From the NCBI RefSeq assembly GCF_000620645.1, contig NZ_JIAV01000014.1, positions 434,001-498,000 of the forward strand: 64,000 nt of DNA, given 5' to 3'. Positions within the stretch are counted from its first letter, which is position 1. The number at the start of each line of letters is the position of its first letter. This DNA is from Nocardioides sp. URHA0032. GTDB lineage: Bacteria > Actinomycetota > Actinomycetes > Propionibacteriales > Nocardioidaceae. Made by a program: the position numbers and the translations under genes. Below the pieces are notes generated by a model that worked only from the letters and a program-made list of their open reading frames with translations, was not told the DNA's origin and made no database searches. Below, one piece after another: positions 37,909 to 47,513 of this stretch.

Positions 37909-39290
37909 GACCGGCCGCCCCTCTCGCGGACCAGCAGCGTGCGGGCCTCGCCGACGGTGACCACGGATCCGGTGACCAGCACCGCGCCCGATCCGAGCGG
38001 GTCACCGAACGCCTCGCCGGCCTCCGCGAGGGCCGCGGCCTGGTCGAGCGCCTCGGACAGCCGCGGCGCGACGCTGACCCGGTCCTCACCGAACACCTCG
38101 CGGGCGACCGCCGCCAGTCGCTCCGCCGGCAGCGCCCGGTCGGCGGAGTTCTGGGTGCACACCAGGTGCGCGAGGTGCGGCTCGAACGCCGCGAGGAGCC
38201 CCTCGTGGTCCTTGTCCGCCATCACGCCGATCACCCCGATCAGCGGGGAGAACGAGAACGAGTCCTCGAGGGCGGCGGCGGCCGCCTCGGCGCCGTGCGG
38301 GTTGTGGGCGGCGTCGAGCACGATCGTCGGGCTGCGCCGGACGATCTCGAGCCGTCCCGGCGAGGTCACCTCCGCGAACGCCGCGCGCACCACCTCGTCG
38401 TCCAGCGGCTGGCTCTGCTCGTTGCCGGCGGCGAACGCCTCGACGGCGGCCAGCGCCACCACGGCGTTCTGGGCCTGGTGCGCGCCGTACAGCGGGAGGA
38501 ACACGTCGTCGTACCGTGCGCGGAGGCCCTGCAGCGAGACGACCTGGCCGCCGACCGCGGGAACCCGGGCGATGACACCGAAGTCCAGGCCCTCTCGGAC
38601 CACGGTCGCACCGACCTCGGCGGCCCGCTCGAGCAGGATCGCGGCGACGTCCGGGGTCTGCTCGGCGAGCACGGCGATCGAGCCGGGCTTGATGATGCCG
38701 GCCTTCTCGACCGCGATCGCGGCGGGCGTCCCACCCAGGTACGCCGCGTGGTCGACCGCGACCGGCAGCACGACCGCCACGGTCGCGTCGGCGACGTTCG
38801 TCGCGTCCCACGACCCGCCCATGCCGACCTCGACCACGGCCACGTCGACCGGGGCGTCCGCGAAGGCGGCGTAGGCCATGCCGACCACCGTCTCGAAGAA
38901 CGACAGCGGGTGGGTCTCGCTCTCGTCGATCAGGTGGGTGTACGGCGCGACGTCGTTGAACGCGCGGACGAACTCCTCGTCGGTGAGCGGCTCGCCGTCC
39001 ACGGAGATCCGCTCGGTCATCCGCTCCACGTGCGGGCTGGTGAAACGACCGGTGCGCAGGTCGAGCGCCCGCAGCAGGGTGTCGATCATCCGCGACGTCG
39101 AGGTCTTGCCGTTGGTGCCGGTCAGGTGGATGACCGGGTAGCCGCGCTGGGGGTCGCCGAGCACCTCGGTGAACGCGCGGATCCGGTCGAGGGTCGGCTC
39201 CAGCTTCGTCTCCGGCCAGCGGGACAGCAGCGCGTCCTCGACCTCCTCGAAGGTCTCGGCCGGACGGGGGGCCATGGGCGTCTCACTCAT
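37905..39290 (-). CDS. folC: Dihydrofolate/folylpolyglutamate synthase
   Basis: Mur-ligase-type enzyme of 461 aa adding glutamate to dihydropteroate and to folates. The P-loop 'HLTGTNGKTSTSRMI' is near 55-70, 'VEVGMGGSWDATN' follows, and 'VLDAAHNPHGAEAA' marks the C-terminal domain. It is coupled to the DUF4233 gene. ATG 39290 was chosen; a second in-frame ATG lies 15 nt further in. Confidence 0.95.
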   Translation of the reverse strand: MSETPMAPRPAETFEEVEDALLSRWPETKLEPTLDRIRAFTEVLGDPQRGYPVIHLTGTNGKTSTSRMIDTLLRALDLRTGRFTSPHVERMTERISVDGEPLTDEEFVRAFNDVAPYTHLIDESETHPLSFFETVVGMAYAAFADAPVDVAVVEVGMGGSWDATNVADATVAVVLPVAVDHAAYLGGTPAAIAVEKAGIIKPGSIAVLAEQTPDVAAILLERAAEVGATVVREGLDFGVIARVPAVGGQVVSLQGLRARYDDVFLPLYGAHQAQNAVVALAAVEAFAAGNEQSQPLDDEVVRAAFAEVTSPGRLEIVRRSPTIVLDAAHNPHGAEAAAAALEDSFSFSPLIGVIGVMADKDHEGLLAAFEPHLAHLVCTQNSADRALPAERLAAVAREVFGEDRVSVAPRLSEALDQAAALAEAGEAFGDPLGSGAVLVTGSVVTVGEARTLLVRERGGRS

Positions 39291-39323
39291 GCGGGCTCAT
39301 CTCGCGTCGAGTCTAGAGACACC

Positions 39324-40196
39324 TCACTCGACCAGCAGACTCATCATGTCCGCCACGCGCCGGTAGCCGATCGCCTCGTAGATCTTGTTCGACGTCGGGT
39401 TGGCCTGGTCGGTGAACAGGCAGCACCGGACGCCCTGCTCGACGTACCCCCGCGACACCTCGGCGACGGCCCGGCCGGCGACGCCGCGGCCGCGCTGCGC
39501 CTTCGGGGTGTAGACCGGCCCGACGCGGGTGACGCCGTTCGCCGGGAGGTTGGCACCGGTCAGGTGCACGGGCGTTCCCGCCTCGTCCTCCCACAGCCAG
39601 ATCAGCCCGTCGTCGATGCGCGTCAGCATCATGTCGAGGGAGAACTCCTCCATCGCGTGCTCGCCCTCGCGGCCGGCCTGCTCGGCGGCGTCGGCCCCGA
39701 ACGCCCGGAACCAGGTGAGGCAGAGGTCGGCGTCGTCACGGACGGCCGGGCGGAGCCGCCCAGGAGGGGCCGGCGGGAGCACCAGCTCGCCGAGCTCGAA
39801 CAGGCGGAGGTGCTCGTCGACCCTCGCCGCTCCCCCTGCGAGCCGGGCGGTCTCGCCGGCGAACAGCTGCGCCGCCGGCAGCGCGCCGTTCACGCCGCCG
39901 ACCACCTCGCCGCGCTCGTGGAGGCGCCGGGCGAGCCCGACCGCCGCCTCGTCGGGCATCGGCAGCAGGTACACCGGGTAGGGCGCGAACGGCGCCGTCC
40001 GCATCCCGACCCCGGTCACCTCGCCGGCGTCGTCGCGGGCGATCACCCACCAGCGGTACGGCGCCTCCGAGCCGCCGCCGGCCGCGAACCGGGCGGTGAC
40101 GGTCGCGATCACCGTCGTCAGGACGGGCTCCGCGGCGAGGTGGTCGCGGGTCGCGGCGAGGAACGCTGAAGGATCCTCGGTGAACTCCAGATGCAT
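39324..40196 (-). CDS. GNAT-family N-acetyltransferase
   Basis: Protein of 290 aa. The N-terminal half is an uncharacterised domain; the C-terminal half is a GNAT fold with acetyl-CoA motif 'PKAQRGRGVAGRAVAE' and 'DQANPTSNKIYEAIGYRRV'. The acceptor is unknown. It is divergent from valS and precedes folC by 33 nt, so it may be co-transcribed with folC. The start ATG 40196 is preferred to an upstream GTG. Confidence 0.85.
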   Translation of the reverse strand: MHLEFTEDPSAFLAATRDHLAAEPVLTTVIATVTARFAAGGGSEAPYRWWVIARDDAGEVTGVGMRTAPFAPYPVYLLPMPDEAAVGLARRLHERGEVVGGVNGALPAAQLFAGETARLAGGAARVDEHLRLFELGELVLPPAPPGRLRPAVRDDADLCLTWFRAFGADAAEQAGREGEHAMEEFSLDMMLTRIDDGLIWLWEDEAGTPVHLTGANLPANGVTRVGPVYTPKAQRGRGVAGRAVAEVSRGYVEQGVRCCLFTDQANPTSNKIYEAIGYRRVADMMSLLVE

Positions 40197-40260
40197 GACG
40201 GAAGTCAGCCAGTCGGGGCCCGCTGCCACAACCGGTTTCTCCGTGCGACGGGGGCCGCCC

Positions 40261-40266
40261 TAGGAT
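40261..40266 (+). promoter_or_regulatory. -10 element of valS, leaderless start
   Basis: TAGGAT, 7 nt, ATG 40274, identical in hexamer and spacing to gatC. No ribosome site or T-box-like leader precedes valS. Confidence 0.6.
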
Positions 40267-40273
40267 TTCTACC

Positions 40274-42916
40274 ATGACCGAGACGCAGGCTGACCAGGTT
40301 CCCGGGACGACGACCGCTCCGCGGCGCGTCGTAGCGGTACCCGACAAGCCCGCGCTGGAGGGGCTCGAGACCGTCTGGAGCGAGCGCTGGAAGGCCGACG
40401 ACACGTACGCCTTCGACCGCACGCAGCCGCGGGAGAACGTCTACGCGATCGACACGCCCCCGCCCACCGTGAGCGGCAGCCTGCACGTCGGGCACGTGTT
40501 CTCCTACACCCACACCGACCTGGTCGCGCGCTTCCAGCGGATGCGCGGCAAGTCCGTCTTCTACCCGATGGGGTGGGACGACAACGGCCTGCCGACCGAG
40601 CGCCGGGTCCAGAACTACTACGGCGTCCGGTGCGACCCGAGCCTGCCGTACGACGCGGACTTCACCCCGCCGGAGAAGCCCGACCCCAAGCGGCAGGTCC
40701 CGGTCAGCCGGCCGAACTTCGTCGAGCTCTGCGAACGCCTCGTCGAGCAGGACGAGCAGGTCTTCGAGCAGCTCTGGCGCATCCTCGGCCTCTCGGTCGA
40801 CTGGAAGCAGCACTACACGACGATCGGGCCGAAGGCGCAGACCGTCAGCCAGCGCGCGTTCCTCCGCAACTTCGCCCGGGGCGAGGCCTACCTCCAGGAG
40901 GCGCCGACCCTCTGGGACGTGACGTTCCAGACGGCCGTCGCCCAGGCCGAGCTCGAGGCTCGGGAGTACGCCGGCGCCTACCACCGGGTCGCCTTCCACC
41001 GGCCGGACGGCAGTCCCGTGTTCATCGAGACCACCCGCCCCGAGCTGATCCCCAGCGTGGTCGCCCTGATCGCCCACCCCGACGACGAGCGCTACCAGCC
41101 GCTGTTCGGGAGCACCGTCACCAGCCCGGTCTTCGGCGTCGAGGTGCCGGTCCTCGCCCACCCCGCGGCCGAGATGGACAAGGGCGCCGGTATCGCGATG
41201 TGCTGCACGTTCGGTGACCTCACCGACGTCACGTGGTGGCGCGAGCTCGATCTCCCGGTCCGCACGCTGATCGGCCGCGACGGCCGGATGTCCCGCGACA
41301 CCCCGGAGTGGTTGGCGCACGAGCCCGCGGCCACGGCGTACGAGGACCTCAAGGGCAAGAGCGCCTTCTCGGCCCGCGAGGCGGTCGTCTCGCAGCTGCG
41401 CGAGACAGGTGACCTGGACGGCGAGCCGACGCCGACCCGGCGGATGACGAACTTCTACGAGAAGGGCGACAAGCCGCTCGAGATCGTCGCCACCCGCCAG
41501 TGGTACATCCGCAACGGCGGCCGCGACGCCGCCCTGCGCACCGAGATGCTCGACCGCGGTGCCGAGATCCAGTGGATCCCGGCCCACATGAAGCACCGCT
41601 ACGACAACTGGGTCGGCGGGCTGAACGGCGACTGGCTGATCTCGCGGCAGCGCTTCTTCGGCATCCCGTTCCCGGTCTGGTACCCGCTCGACGCCGACGG
41701 CGAGCCCGACTACGACCACCCCCTGCTCCCTCGCGAGGAGGACCTGCCGATCGACCCGTCGACGGCGGCGCCGAGCGGCTACTCCGAGGACCAGCGCGGC
41801 AAGCCGGGCGGCTTCCTCGGCGACCCGGACGTGATGGACACCTGGGCGACCTCGTCGCTGACGCCCCAGATCGCCGGGGGCTGGGAGTCCGACGACGACC
41901 TGTGGCAGCGGGTCTTCCCCATGGATCTGTGCACCCAGGCGCACGACATCATCCGCACCTGGCTGTTCTCCCGGGTGGTCCGCGCGCACTTCGAGAACGA
42001 CGCCGCGCCGTGGTCGCACGCGCTGGTCTCCGGCTTCATCTTGGACCCGGACCGCAAGAAGATGTCGAAGTCCAAGGGCAACGTCGTGGTCCCGACCGAG
42101 ATCCTCGACAAGTTCGGTGCGGACGCCGTCCGCTGGCGTGCCGCGATGGCCCGGCCGGGCCTGGACTCGCCGTTCGACGAGAGCCAGATGAAGGTCGGCC
42201 GCCGGCTGGCGATGAAGGTCCTCAACGCCTCCAAGTTCGTCCTCGGCGGCGTCGGCGCCACCAGCGTGAACCCGTTCGAGGTCTCCGAGCCGGTGGACTG
42301 CGCCCTGCTCGGCCGGCTCGCGGAGGTGATCACGAAGGCGACCGACGCGTTCGAGGCCTACGACTACACGACCGCGCTGGAGACCGTCGAGAAGTTCTTC
42401 TGGGAGTTCTGCGACGACTACCTCGAGCTGGTCAAGGAGCGGGCGTACGACGAGCAGGGCGGCGCCGCCACCGAGTCCGCGAAGTCGGCGCTCGCCATCG
42501 CGCTCGACGTCCAGCTGCGGCTGCTCGCGCCGTTCCTGCCGTACGTGACCGAGGAGGTCTGGTCCTGGTGGCGCTCCGGCGACGCAGCGGACTCCGCGGG
42601 GTCCCGCTCGATCCACCGGGCGACCTGGCCGACGGTGGTCGAGCTCGGGTCCGCCGCGGCGACCGAGTCCGCGACCCTGGACGCGGTCTCGGCCGCGCTG
42701 ATCGGCATCCGCGGCGCCAAGTCGAACGCCAAGGTGTCGATGCGCGCCGCGCTGTCCCGGGTCGAGATCCGCGGCCCCGAGGCCATGGTCCGTGCCGCCG
42801 AGCAGGCCGCCGAGGACCTGCGCAAGACCGGCAAGATCACCGGCGACCTGGTCTTCACCCCCGACGCGTCCGCCACCGAGATCGTGGTGGCCGCGGAGCT
42901 GGCCGCGGTCGAGTAG
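40274..42916 (+). CDS. valS: Valyl-tRNA synthetase
   Basis: Class I synthetase of 880 aa charging tRNA-Val. The HIGH-type motif 'HVGH' is at 71-74 and KMSKS at 596-600. The editing domain lies between them, and a C-terminal anticodon and coiled-coil part follows. Its transcription is opposite to the flanking core genes clpX and folC, unlike the usual actinobacterial order, and it appears to have its own leaderless promoter. Confidence 0.97.
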   Translation: MTETQADQVPGTTTAPRRVVAVPDKPALEGLETVWSERWKADDTYAFDRTQPRENVYAIDTPPPTVSGSLHVGHVFSYTHTDLVARFQRMRGKSVFYPMGWDDNGLPTERRVQNYYGVRCDPSLPYDADFTPPEKPDPKRQVPVSRPNFVELCERLVEQDEQVFEQLWRILGLSVDWKQHYTTIGPKAQTVSQRAFLRNFARGEAYLQEAPTLWDVTFQTAVAQAELEAREYAGAYHRVAFHRPDGSPVFIETTRPELIPSVVALIAHPDDERYQPLFGSTVTSPVFGVEVPVLAHPAAEMDKGAGIAMCCTFGDLTDVTWWRELDLPVRTLIGRDGRMSRDTPEWLAHEPAATAYEDLKGKSAFSAREAVVSQLRETGDLDGEPTPTRRMTNFYEKGDKPLEIVATRQWYIRNGGRDAALRTEMLDRGAEIQWIPAHMKHRYDNWVGGLNGDWLISRQRFFGIPFPVWYPLDADGEPDYDHPLLPREEDLPIDPSTAAPSGYSEDQRGKPGGFLGDPDVMDTWATSSLTPQIAGGWESDDDLWQRVFPMDLCTQAHDIIRTWLFSRVVRAHFENDAAPWSHALVSGFILDPDRKKMSKSKGNVVVPTEILDKFGADAVRWRAAMARPGLDSPFDESQMKVGRRLAMKVLNASKFVLGGVGATSVNPFEVSEPVDCALLGRLAEVITKATDAFEAYDYTTALETVEKFFWEFCDDYLELVKERAYDEQGGAATESAKSALAIALDVQLRLLAPFLPYVTEEVWSWWRSGDAADSAGSRSIHRATWPTVVELGSAAATESATLDAVSAALIGIRGAKSNAKVSMRAALSRVEIRGPEAMVRAAEQAAEDLRKTGKITGDLVFTPDASATEIVVAAELAAVE

Positions 42917-42949
42917 CCGGAGGCCTCGACCTACCGCCGGGAGGGCTGG

Positions 42950-43702
42950 TCAGTAGTGGTGGCCGTGACCGTGCTGGTCGTGGCCGTGCTCCTGGCCGTG
43001 GCCGTGCTCGTGGCCGTGCTCGGGGCCGTGCCCCTGGTCGTGCTCGTGCTCGTCGGGGCCGTGCCCCTGGTCGTGCTCCTGGCCGTGCCCGTGCTCGTCG
43101 TGGCCACCCCACCACGGGTGCTGGCCGTGCTCGTGGCGGCCGTCGCCGCGGACCGGGTGCCCCGGGTGGCCGGGGTGTCCGTGCGTGCCCCACTCCGCCG
43201 GTGTGCCGACACCGTGGCCGCGGGCACCGTGCCCCTGAGGAGTCGTCGGGGTCGTCGGAGTCGTCGGGGTCGTCGGGGTCGTCGGTGACCCGGTCGGACC
43301 GGGCGCGCCCGGGGTGGACGCGGGGGCCGGGGCCGCCGACGGGGCCGGACCGGCCGGATCGGCAGCGACGTGCTGCGGCGAGGGAGCCGACCCGGGCTGC
43401 GGTGTGCGGTCCGGCGCGGCCGGGCCGGTGGGCGCCGGTGTCGCGACCGGGGCGGCCTCGGGCTCGCGCGCGACCGCGACGGGCTCCGGAGCCGGCTTCA
43501 GGAGGGTGGCGGTGACGACCCGCTGGCCGAGCGGCGAGCCGCCGGCGACGACGCCGGCCATGCCGTGGCGCAGCCAGCCGGGGGCGGCCTCGCTGCGGGC
43601 CGTGTGCATGAGCAGTACCAGCGAGATGACCGCGATGAGCACGAACGCCACGAGCGGGGGCTTGTGGTCGGCGAAGATCCGGGGCTTCCGTCGTGCGTTC
43701 AT
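42950..43702 (-). CDS. Membrane-anchored histidine-rich protein
   Basis: Protein of 250 aa not assigned to a family. A basic N-terminus and one membrane segment (about 16-36) are followed by a conserved-looking patch 'RHGMAGVVAGGSPLGQRVV', a long Pro/Ala/Thr linker with five PTT units, and a 95-residue tail holding 27 histidines with Gly, Glu and Asp and no cysteine. The tail could bind nickel, zinc, cobalt or copper outside the membrane. It is convergent with valS. Confidence 0.7.
   Translation of the reverse strand: MNARRKPRIFADHKPPLVAFVLIAVISLVLLMHTARSEAAPGWLRHGMAGVVAGGSPLGQRVVTATLLKPAPEPVAVAREPEAAPVATPAPTGPAAPDRTPQPGSAPSPQHVAADPAGPAPSAAPAPASTPGAPGPTGSPTTPTTPTTPTTPTTPQGHGARGHGVGTPAEWGTHGHPGHPGHPVRGDGRHEHGQHPWWGGHDEHGHGQEHDQGHGPDEHEHDQGHGPEHGHEHGHGQEHGHDQHGHGHHY
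43241..43285 (-). repeat. Five 9-bp tandem repeats
   Basis: Five units of (A/G)GTCGTCGG on the plus strand encode PTT repeats in the linker of the His-rich protein. Such a run could vary in copy number by slippage. Confidence 0.8.
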
Positions 43703-43801
43703 GGCGGGCTGAGTCTGTCGGGCGCGGACCGGCGCCGCCAAACCCGTGGCCACAAATGACTCGAAGGGACTAGACCGTCATGGCCCTAGCGGACCATGGG
43801 G

Positions 43802-45085
43802 TCAGGCCGACTTCTTCTTCTTCGCCTCGGACTCGCGCGGGACCAGCGTCGGGGCGACGTCATCCTCGACGACCTCGCGGGTCACGATCACCTTGCTGAC
43901 GTCGCCGCGCGAGGGCACGTCGTACATCACGTAGAGGAGGACCTCCTCGATGATCGCGCGCAGGCCCCGGGCACCGGTGCCGCGCTCCATCGCCTTGTCG
44001 GCGATCGCCTCGATGGCGTCCTGGGTGAACTCCAGCTCGACGCCGTCGAGCTCGAAGAGCTTCTGGTACTGCTTGACCAGCGCGTTGCGGGGCTCGGTGA
44101 GGATCTGCACCAGTGCCTCCTGGTCGAGCTTGGAGACGCTCGCGATCAGGGGCAGCCGGCCGATGAACTCGGGGATCAGGCCGAACTTGGTGAGGTCCTC
44201 CGGGCGCACCTGCGAGAGCAGGTCCTCGGCCTCGCGCTCCGCCTTGCCGCGCACCTCCGCGGTGAAGCCGAGGGTCTTCTTGCCCACCCGCTGCTCGATG
44301 ATGTGCTCGAGGCCGGAGAACGCGCCGCCGACGACGAAGAGGATGTTCGTCGTGTCGATCTGGATGAACTCCTGGTGCGGGTGCTTGCGCCCGCCCTGCG
44401 GCGGGACCGACGCGGTGGTGCCCTCGATGATCTTGAGCAGGGCCTGCTGGACACCCTCGCCCGAGACGTCGCGCGTGATCGACGGGTTCTCGGCCTTGCG
44501 GGCCACCTTGTCGATCTCGTCGATGTAGATGATGCCGGTCTCGGCCTTCTTGACATCGTAGTCGGCGGCCTGGATCAGCTTGAGGAGGATGTTCTCGACG
44601 TCCTCGCCGACGTACCCGGCCTCGGTGAGCGCGGTCGCGTCCGCGATCGCGAACGGGACGTTGAGCATCCGCGCCAGCGTCTGCGCGAGGTAGGTCTTGC
44701 CGCAGCCGGTCGGTCCGATCACGAGGATGTTGGACTTCGCGACCTCGACGACCTCCTCCTTGCTGTGCTTGCCCGACAGGGGCTGGAGGCCGGCCTGCAC
44801 CCGCTTGTAGTGGTTGTACACCGCCACCGCGAGCGACTTCTTCGCCTGCTCCTGGCCGATCACGTAGGAGTTGAGGAACTCGAAGATCTCCTTCGGCTTC
44901 GGCAGCTCGTCGAGGCCGACCTCGGTGCCCTCGCTGAGCTCCTCCTCGATGATCTCGTTGCAGAGATCGATGCACTCGTCACAGATGTAGACCCCGGGAC
45001 CAGCAATCAGCTTCTTGACCTGCTTCTGGCTCTTTCCGCAGAAGGAGCACTTGAGCAGGTCGCCTCCGTCACCGATACGTGCCAC
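43802..45085 (-). CDS. clpX: ClpX ATPase of the ClpXP protease
   Basis: AAA+ unfoldase of 427 aa. The N-terminal zinc domain has cysteines 13, 16, 35 and 38. Walker A 'GPTGCGKT' is at 124-131, Walker B ends 'DE' at 189-190, and the ClpP-docking loop 'LGF' is at 272-274. GTG 45085 is preceded by GGAGG at some distance. It lies 136 nt downstream of clpP2, so it may have its own promoter. Confidence 0.97.
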   Translation of the reverse strand: MARIGDGGDLLKCSFCGKSQKQVKKLIAGPGVYICDECIDLCNEIIEEELSEGTEVGLDELPKPKEIFEFLNSYVIGQEQAKKSLAVAVYNHYKRVQAGLQPLSGKHSKEEVVEVAKSNILVIGPTGCGKTYLAQTLARMLNVPFAIADATALTEAGYVGEDVENILLKLIQAADYDVKKAETGIIYIDEIDKVARKAENPSITRDVSGEGVQQALLKIIEGTTASVPPQGGRKHPHQEFIQIDTTNILFVVGGAFSGLEHIIEQRVGKKTLGFTAEVRGKAEREAEDLLSQVRPEDLTKFGLIPEFIGRLPLIASVSKLDQEALVQILTEPRNALVKQYQKLFELDGVELEFTQDAIEAIADKAMERGTGARGLRAIIEEVLLYVMYDVPSRGDVSKVIVTREVVEDDVAPTLVPRESEAKKKKSA

Positions 45086-45221
45086 GGGCGGTCATCCTCC
45101 GATTGGATCGAGCAGGTCGAGCGGGTCCGGATGGTGGTGCAGACTCCTCCGACCGTACCCCGTGGCGCCCCCGGTTGGGGGCAGAGACACGAACTCCACG
45201 GGGCACGCGTACGGCGGGTCG

Positions 45222-45830
45222 TCAGGTGAGGGCGGGGGTGCCCTTGAGCGACTGGAGCACGGCGTCGATGAGGCCGTACTCGACCGCACCCTCCGCGGTG
45301 AGGATCTTGTCGCGCTCGATGTCGCGGCTGACCTCCTCCACGGTCCGACCGCTGTGGTCGCTGATCATCTTCTCCAGCAGCTCGCGCATCCGGAGGATCT
45401 CGTTGGCCTGGATCTCGATGTCCGAGGTCTGGCCGAAGGTGCCCTCGGTGTAGGGCTGGTGGATCAGGATGCGGCTGTTCGGCAGCGCGAGGCGCTTGCC
45501 GGGCGTCCCGGCCGCGAGCAGGATCGCGGCGGCCGAGGCGGCCTGGCCGATGCACACCGTCTGCACGTCGGGCTTGATGAACTTCATCGTGTCGTAGATC
45601 GCCGTCAGCGCGGTGAACGAGCCACCCGGGCTGTTGATGTAGATGCTGATGTCCTGGTCGGGGTTCATCGACTGCAGGCACAGCAGCTGCGCGATCACGG
45701 CGTTCGCCACGTCGTCGGAGATCGGGGTGCCGAGGTAGATGATGCGGTCCTCGAACAGCTTGGCGTAGGGGTCGATCCGGCGGAAGCCGTACGACGTGCG
45801 CTCTTCCCACTGGGGGATGTAGTAGTTCAC
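45222..45830 (-). CDS. clpP2: ATP-dependent Clp protease proteolytic subunit 2
   Basis: Serine peptidase of 202 aa. The triad is Ser99 (in 'GQAASAA'), His124 and Asp174. It contains the actinobacterial ClpP2-type start 'MNYYIPQWEERTSYGFRRID'. In actinobacteria ClpP1 and ClpP2 form a mixed tetradecamer, with ClpP2 contacting the ATPase. The start is GTG 45830, 11 nt after clpP1. Confidence 0.96.
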   Translation of the reverse strand: MNYYIPQWEERTSYGFRRIDPYAKLFEDRIIYLGTPISDDVANAVIAQLLCLQSMNPDQDISIYINSPGGSFTALTAIYDTMKFIKPDVQTVCIGQAASAAAILLAAGTPGKRLALPNSRILIHQPYTEGTFGQTSDIEIQANEILRMRELLEKMISDHSGRTVEEVSRDIERDKILTAEGAVEYGLIDAVLQSLKGTPALT

Positions 45831-45841
45831 GGGTCAGCCCT

Positions 45842-46471
45842 TCAGTTCTTGCCGTGGGCGGGGCGGCCGTCGTCGGCGGCCTCGCGGGCGCTCTTGATGA
45901 CCTGGTCGACCAGGCCGTAGTCCTTGGCCTGGTCCGCGGTGAACCAGCGGTCCCGGTCGGCGTCGGCCTCGACCTGCTCGCGGGTCTGGCCGGTGTGCTC
46001 GGCGATCAGGTCGAGCAGCACCTGCTTGATGTGCAGGGACTGCTGGGCCTGGATCTTGATGTCCGAGGCCGAGCCGCCCATGCCGGAGGACGGCTGGTGC
46101 ATCATGATCCGCGCGTGCGGGAGCGCGTACCGCTTGCCCTTGGTGCCGGCGCAGAGCAGGAACTGCCCCATCGACGCGGCGAGGCCCATGCCGACCGTGG
46201 CGACGTCGTTCGGGATGTAGTTCATGGTGTCGTAGATCGCCATGCCGGCGTCCACGGAGCCGCCCGGGCTGTTGATGTGGAGGAAGATGTCCGCCTCGGG
46301 GTCCTCCGCCGAGAGCAGCAGCAGCTGGGCACAGATCGCGTTGGCGTTCTGGTCGCGCACCTCGGAGCCGAGGAAGACGATCCGCTCGCGCAGCAGGCGC
46401 TGGTAGATGTGGTCGTCGAGGACGTTCATGCCCCCGCCGCCGTTGAGCTGGGGGCTGGAGTTCTGGGTCAC
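45842..46471 (-). CDS. clpP1: ATP-dependent Clp protease proteolytic subunit 1
   Basis: Serine peptidase of 209 aa with triad Ser100, His125 and Asp174. GTG 46471 was chosen: TAGGGT ends 7 nt before it, there is no ribosome site, and the resulting N-terminal length matches Streptomyces ClpP1. An internal ATG at 46429 would drop 14 residues. It forms an operon with clpP2. The upstream lipoprotein gene ends within about 55 nt. Confidence 0.94.
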   Translation of the reverse strand: MTQNSSPQLNGGGGMNVLDDHIYQRLLRERIVFLGSEVRDQNANAICAQLLLLSAEDPEADIFLHINSPGGSVDAGMAIYDTMNYIPNDVATVGMGLAASMGQFLLCAGTKGKRYALPHARIMMHQPSSGMGGSASDIKIQAQQSLHIKQVLLDLIAEHTGQTREQVEADADRDRWFTADQAKDYGLVDQVIKSAREAADDGRPAHGKN

Positions 46472-46478
46472 GAGAGCG

Positions 46479-46484
46479 ACCCTA
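46479..46484 (-). promoter_or_regulatory. -10 element of clpP1, leaderless start
   Basis: Minus-strand TAGGGT, 7 nt, GTG 46471. It decides the clpP1 start. No ClgR-type palindrome was recognised nearby. Confidence 0.55.
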
Positions 46485-46524
46485 GCCGTCAGGATCGACA
46501 GTTCCACGACCCAGGGGCCCCTGT

Positions 46525-47043
46525 TCACTCACAGCGGATTTCGGTGGCGACCCGGCTCAGGTCCCCGGTCGCGAGCCCACTGTCCGCCGGCGACCCGACG
46601 ATGCAGGTGTGCTGGTGCCGCCAGATCGCGGCGACCCGGTACGTGCCCTCCTGGTAGACGTGCTGCCGACCCGCCACCAGGACGCTCCCGTCCCCGAGCC
46701 TCCGGCGGGAGCAGTCGCGCAGCTCGATCGCGTGGCCCGGCAGGTCCGGGACGCCGCGGCAGGCGTAGTAGCCGCCGTCGCGACCGGGGCACGGTCCGGA
46801 GGCCACGTCCACCGCCACTCGCGCGCCGGCGTACGTCGCGCTCGCGAGCACCCGGTGGTAGGCGGCCGGGCACTCCGGCGGGATCGGGTGCTCGACCTCG
46901 GGATCCGTCGGCACCGCACCGAGCACCTCCCCCACCTGGGCGAGCAGCGGGTGCACGGAGGTCGCCGGTGCGCCGTCCGAGGACCCTCCCGTGCAGCCGC
47001 ACAGGAGGAGGATCGCCACCAGTCCCGGGACGAGCGCCCTCAT
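46525..47043 (-). CDS. Putative lipoprotein
   Basis: Protein of 172 aa with a lipoprotein signal: hydrophobic residues 5-15 then the lipobox 'LLCGC', acylated Cys near 17. The mature part has four further cysteines in probable pairs ('IPPECPAAY', 'SGPCPG', 'YYACRG', 'LRDCSRR' and a C-terminal 'EIRCE'). Function unknown. It is coupled by ATGA overlap to the SRPBCC gene. Confidence 0.75.
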   Translation of the reverse strand: MRALVPGLVAILLLCGCTGGSSDGAPATSVHPLLAQVGEVLGAVPTDPEVEHPIPPECPAAYHRVLASATYAGARVAVDVASGPCPGRDGGYYACRGVPDLPGHAIELRDCSRRRLGDGSVLVAGRQHVYQEGTYRVAAIWRHQHTCIVGSPADSGLATGDLSRVATEIRCE

Positions 47044-47513
47044 GTCCCGACGGCCGCCTTCAGCCGCTCGACGGTGCGGGCCATCCCGGCCTCGAGCTCG
47101 TCCGCGTGGCCGTCACTGCCGCCGAGGAACAGCGGCGCGAACACTTTCGACAGCCCGGTGATGCCGTCCGGCACCGGCCGCCGGTGCACCACCCGGGTGC
47201 CGGCGCCCTCGGGCGACAGCTCCCAGATCCACCGCGCGCCGCTCGACCTCGTGTCCCAGGTCAGCTCCTTCCCGGGCTCGACGGCGGCGACCACGGACCG
47301 GGTCGGCCAGACGACGGCCTTGCGCCGGTTGATGCCGAGGTACCACTGCCCGACGCGCAGGCCACCGCGCTTCAGCGGCACCATCCGGACCAGCTCGGGG
47401 CTCCAGTCCGGCATCCTCGACAGGTCGGCGAGCGTCGCCCACACCTCGTCGGGCGGTGCCTCGACGTATGCCTCGGCGCGCAGCTCGCGCTGGGCACCCT
47501 GGGGGGCACTCAT
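47040..47513 (-). CDS. SRPBCC-family (polyketide cyclase-like) protein
   Basis: Protein of 157 aa with a START/Bet v1-like fold. It shows 'AEAYVEAPPDEVWATLADLS', 'MPDWSPELV' and a hydrophobic ligand cavity pattern. Such proteins bind lipids or aromatic ligands. It lies between an alpha/beta hydrolase and a lipoprotein gene, linked to both by 4-nt overlaps, so the three are one unit. Confidence 0.85.
   Translation of the reverse strand: MSAPQGAQRELRAEAYVEAPPDEVWATLADLSRMPDWSPELVRMVPLKRGGLRVGQWYLGINRRKAVVWPTRSVVAAVEPGKELTWDTRSSGARWIWELSPEGAGTRVVHRRPVPDGITGLSKVFAPLFLGGSDGHADELEAGMARTVERLKAAVGT

Noticed and set aside
43241..43285. CRISPR-like repeats
   Set aside because: Units are 9 bp, contiguous, in frame and encode PTT; there are no spacers or cas genes.
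42956..43288. 110-codon Val/Ala/Leu-rich frame resembling a membrane protein
   Set aside because: It is the antisense reading of histidine codons of the His-rich protein, which turns CAC/GAC/GAG runs into Val/Leu; the hydrophobicity is an artefact.
46472..46524. ClgR-type operator upstream of clpP1
   Set aside because: I looked for a palindromic GTTCGC/GCGAAC-like site, as reported for actinobacterial clp genes, and saw none; only the -10 hexamer is supportable.
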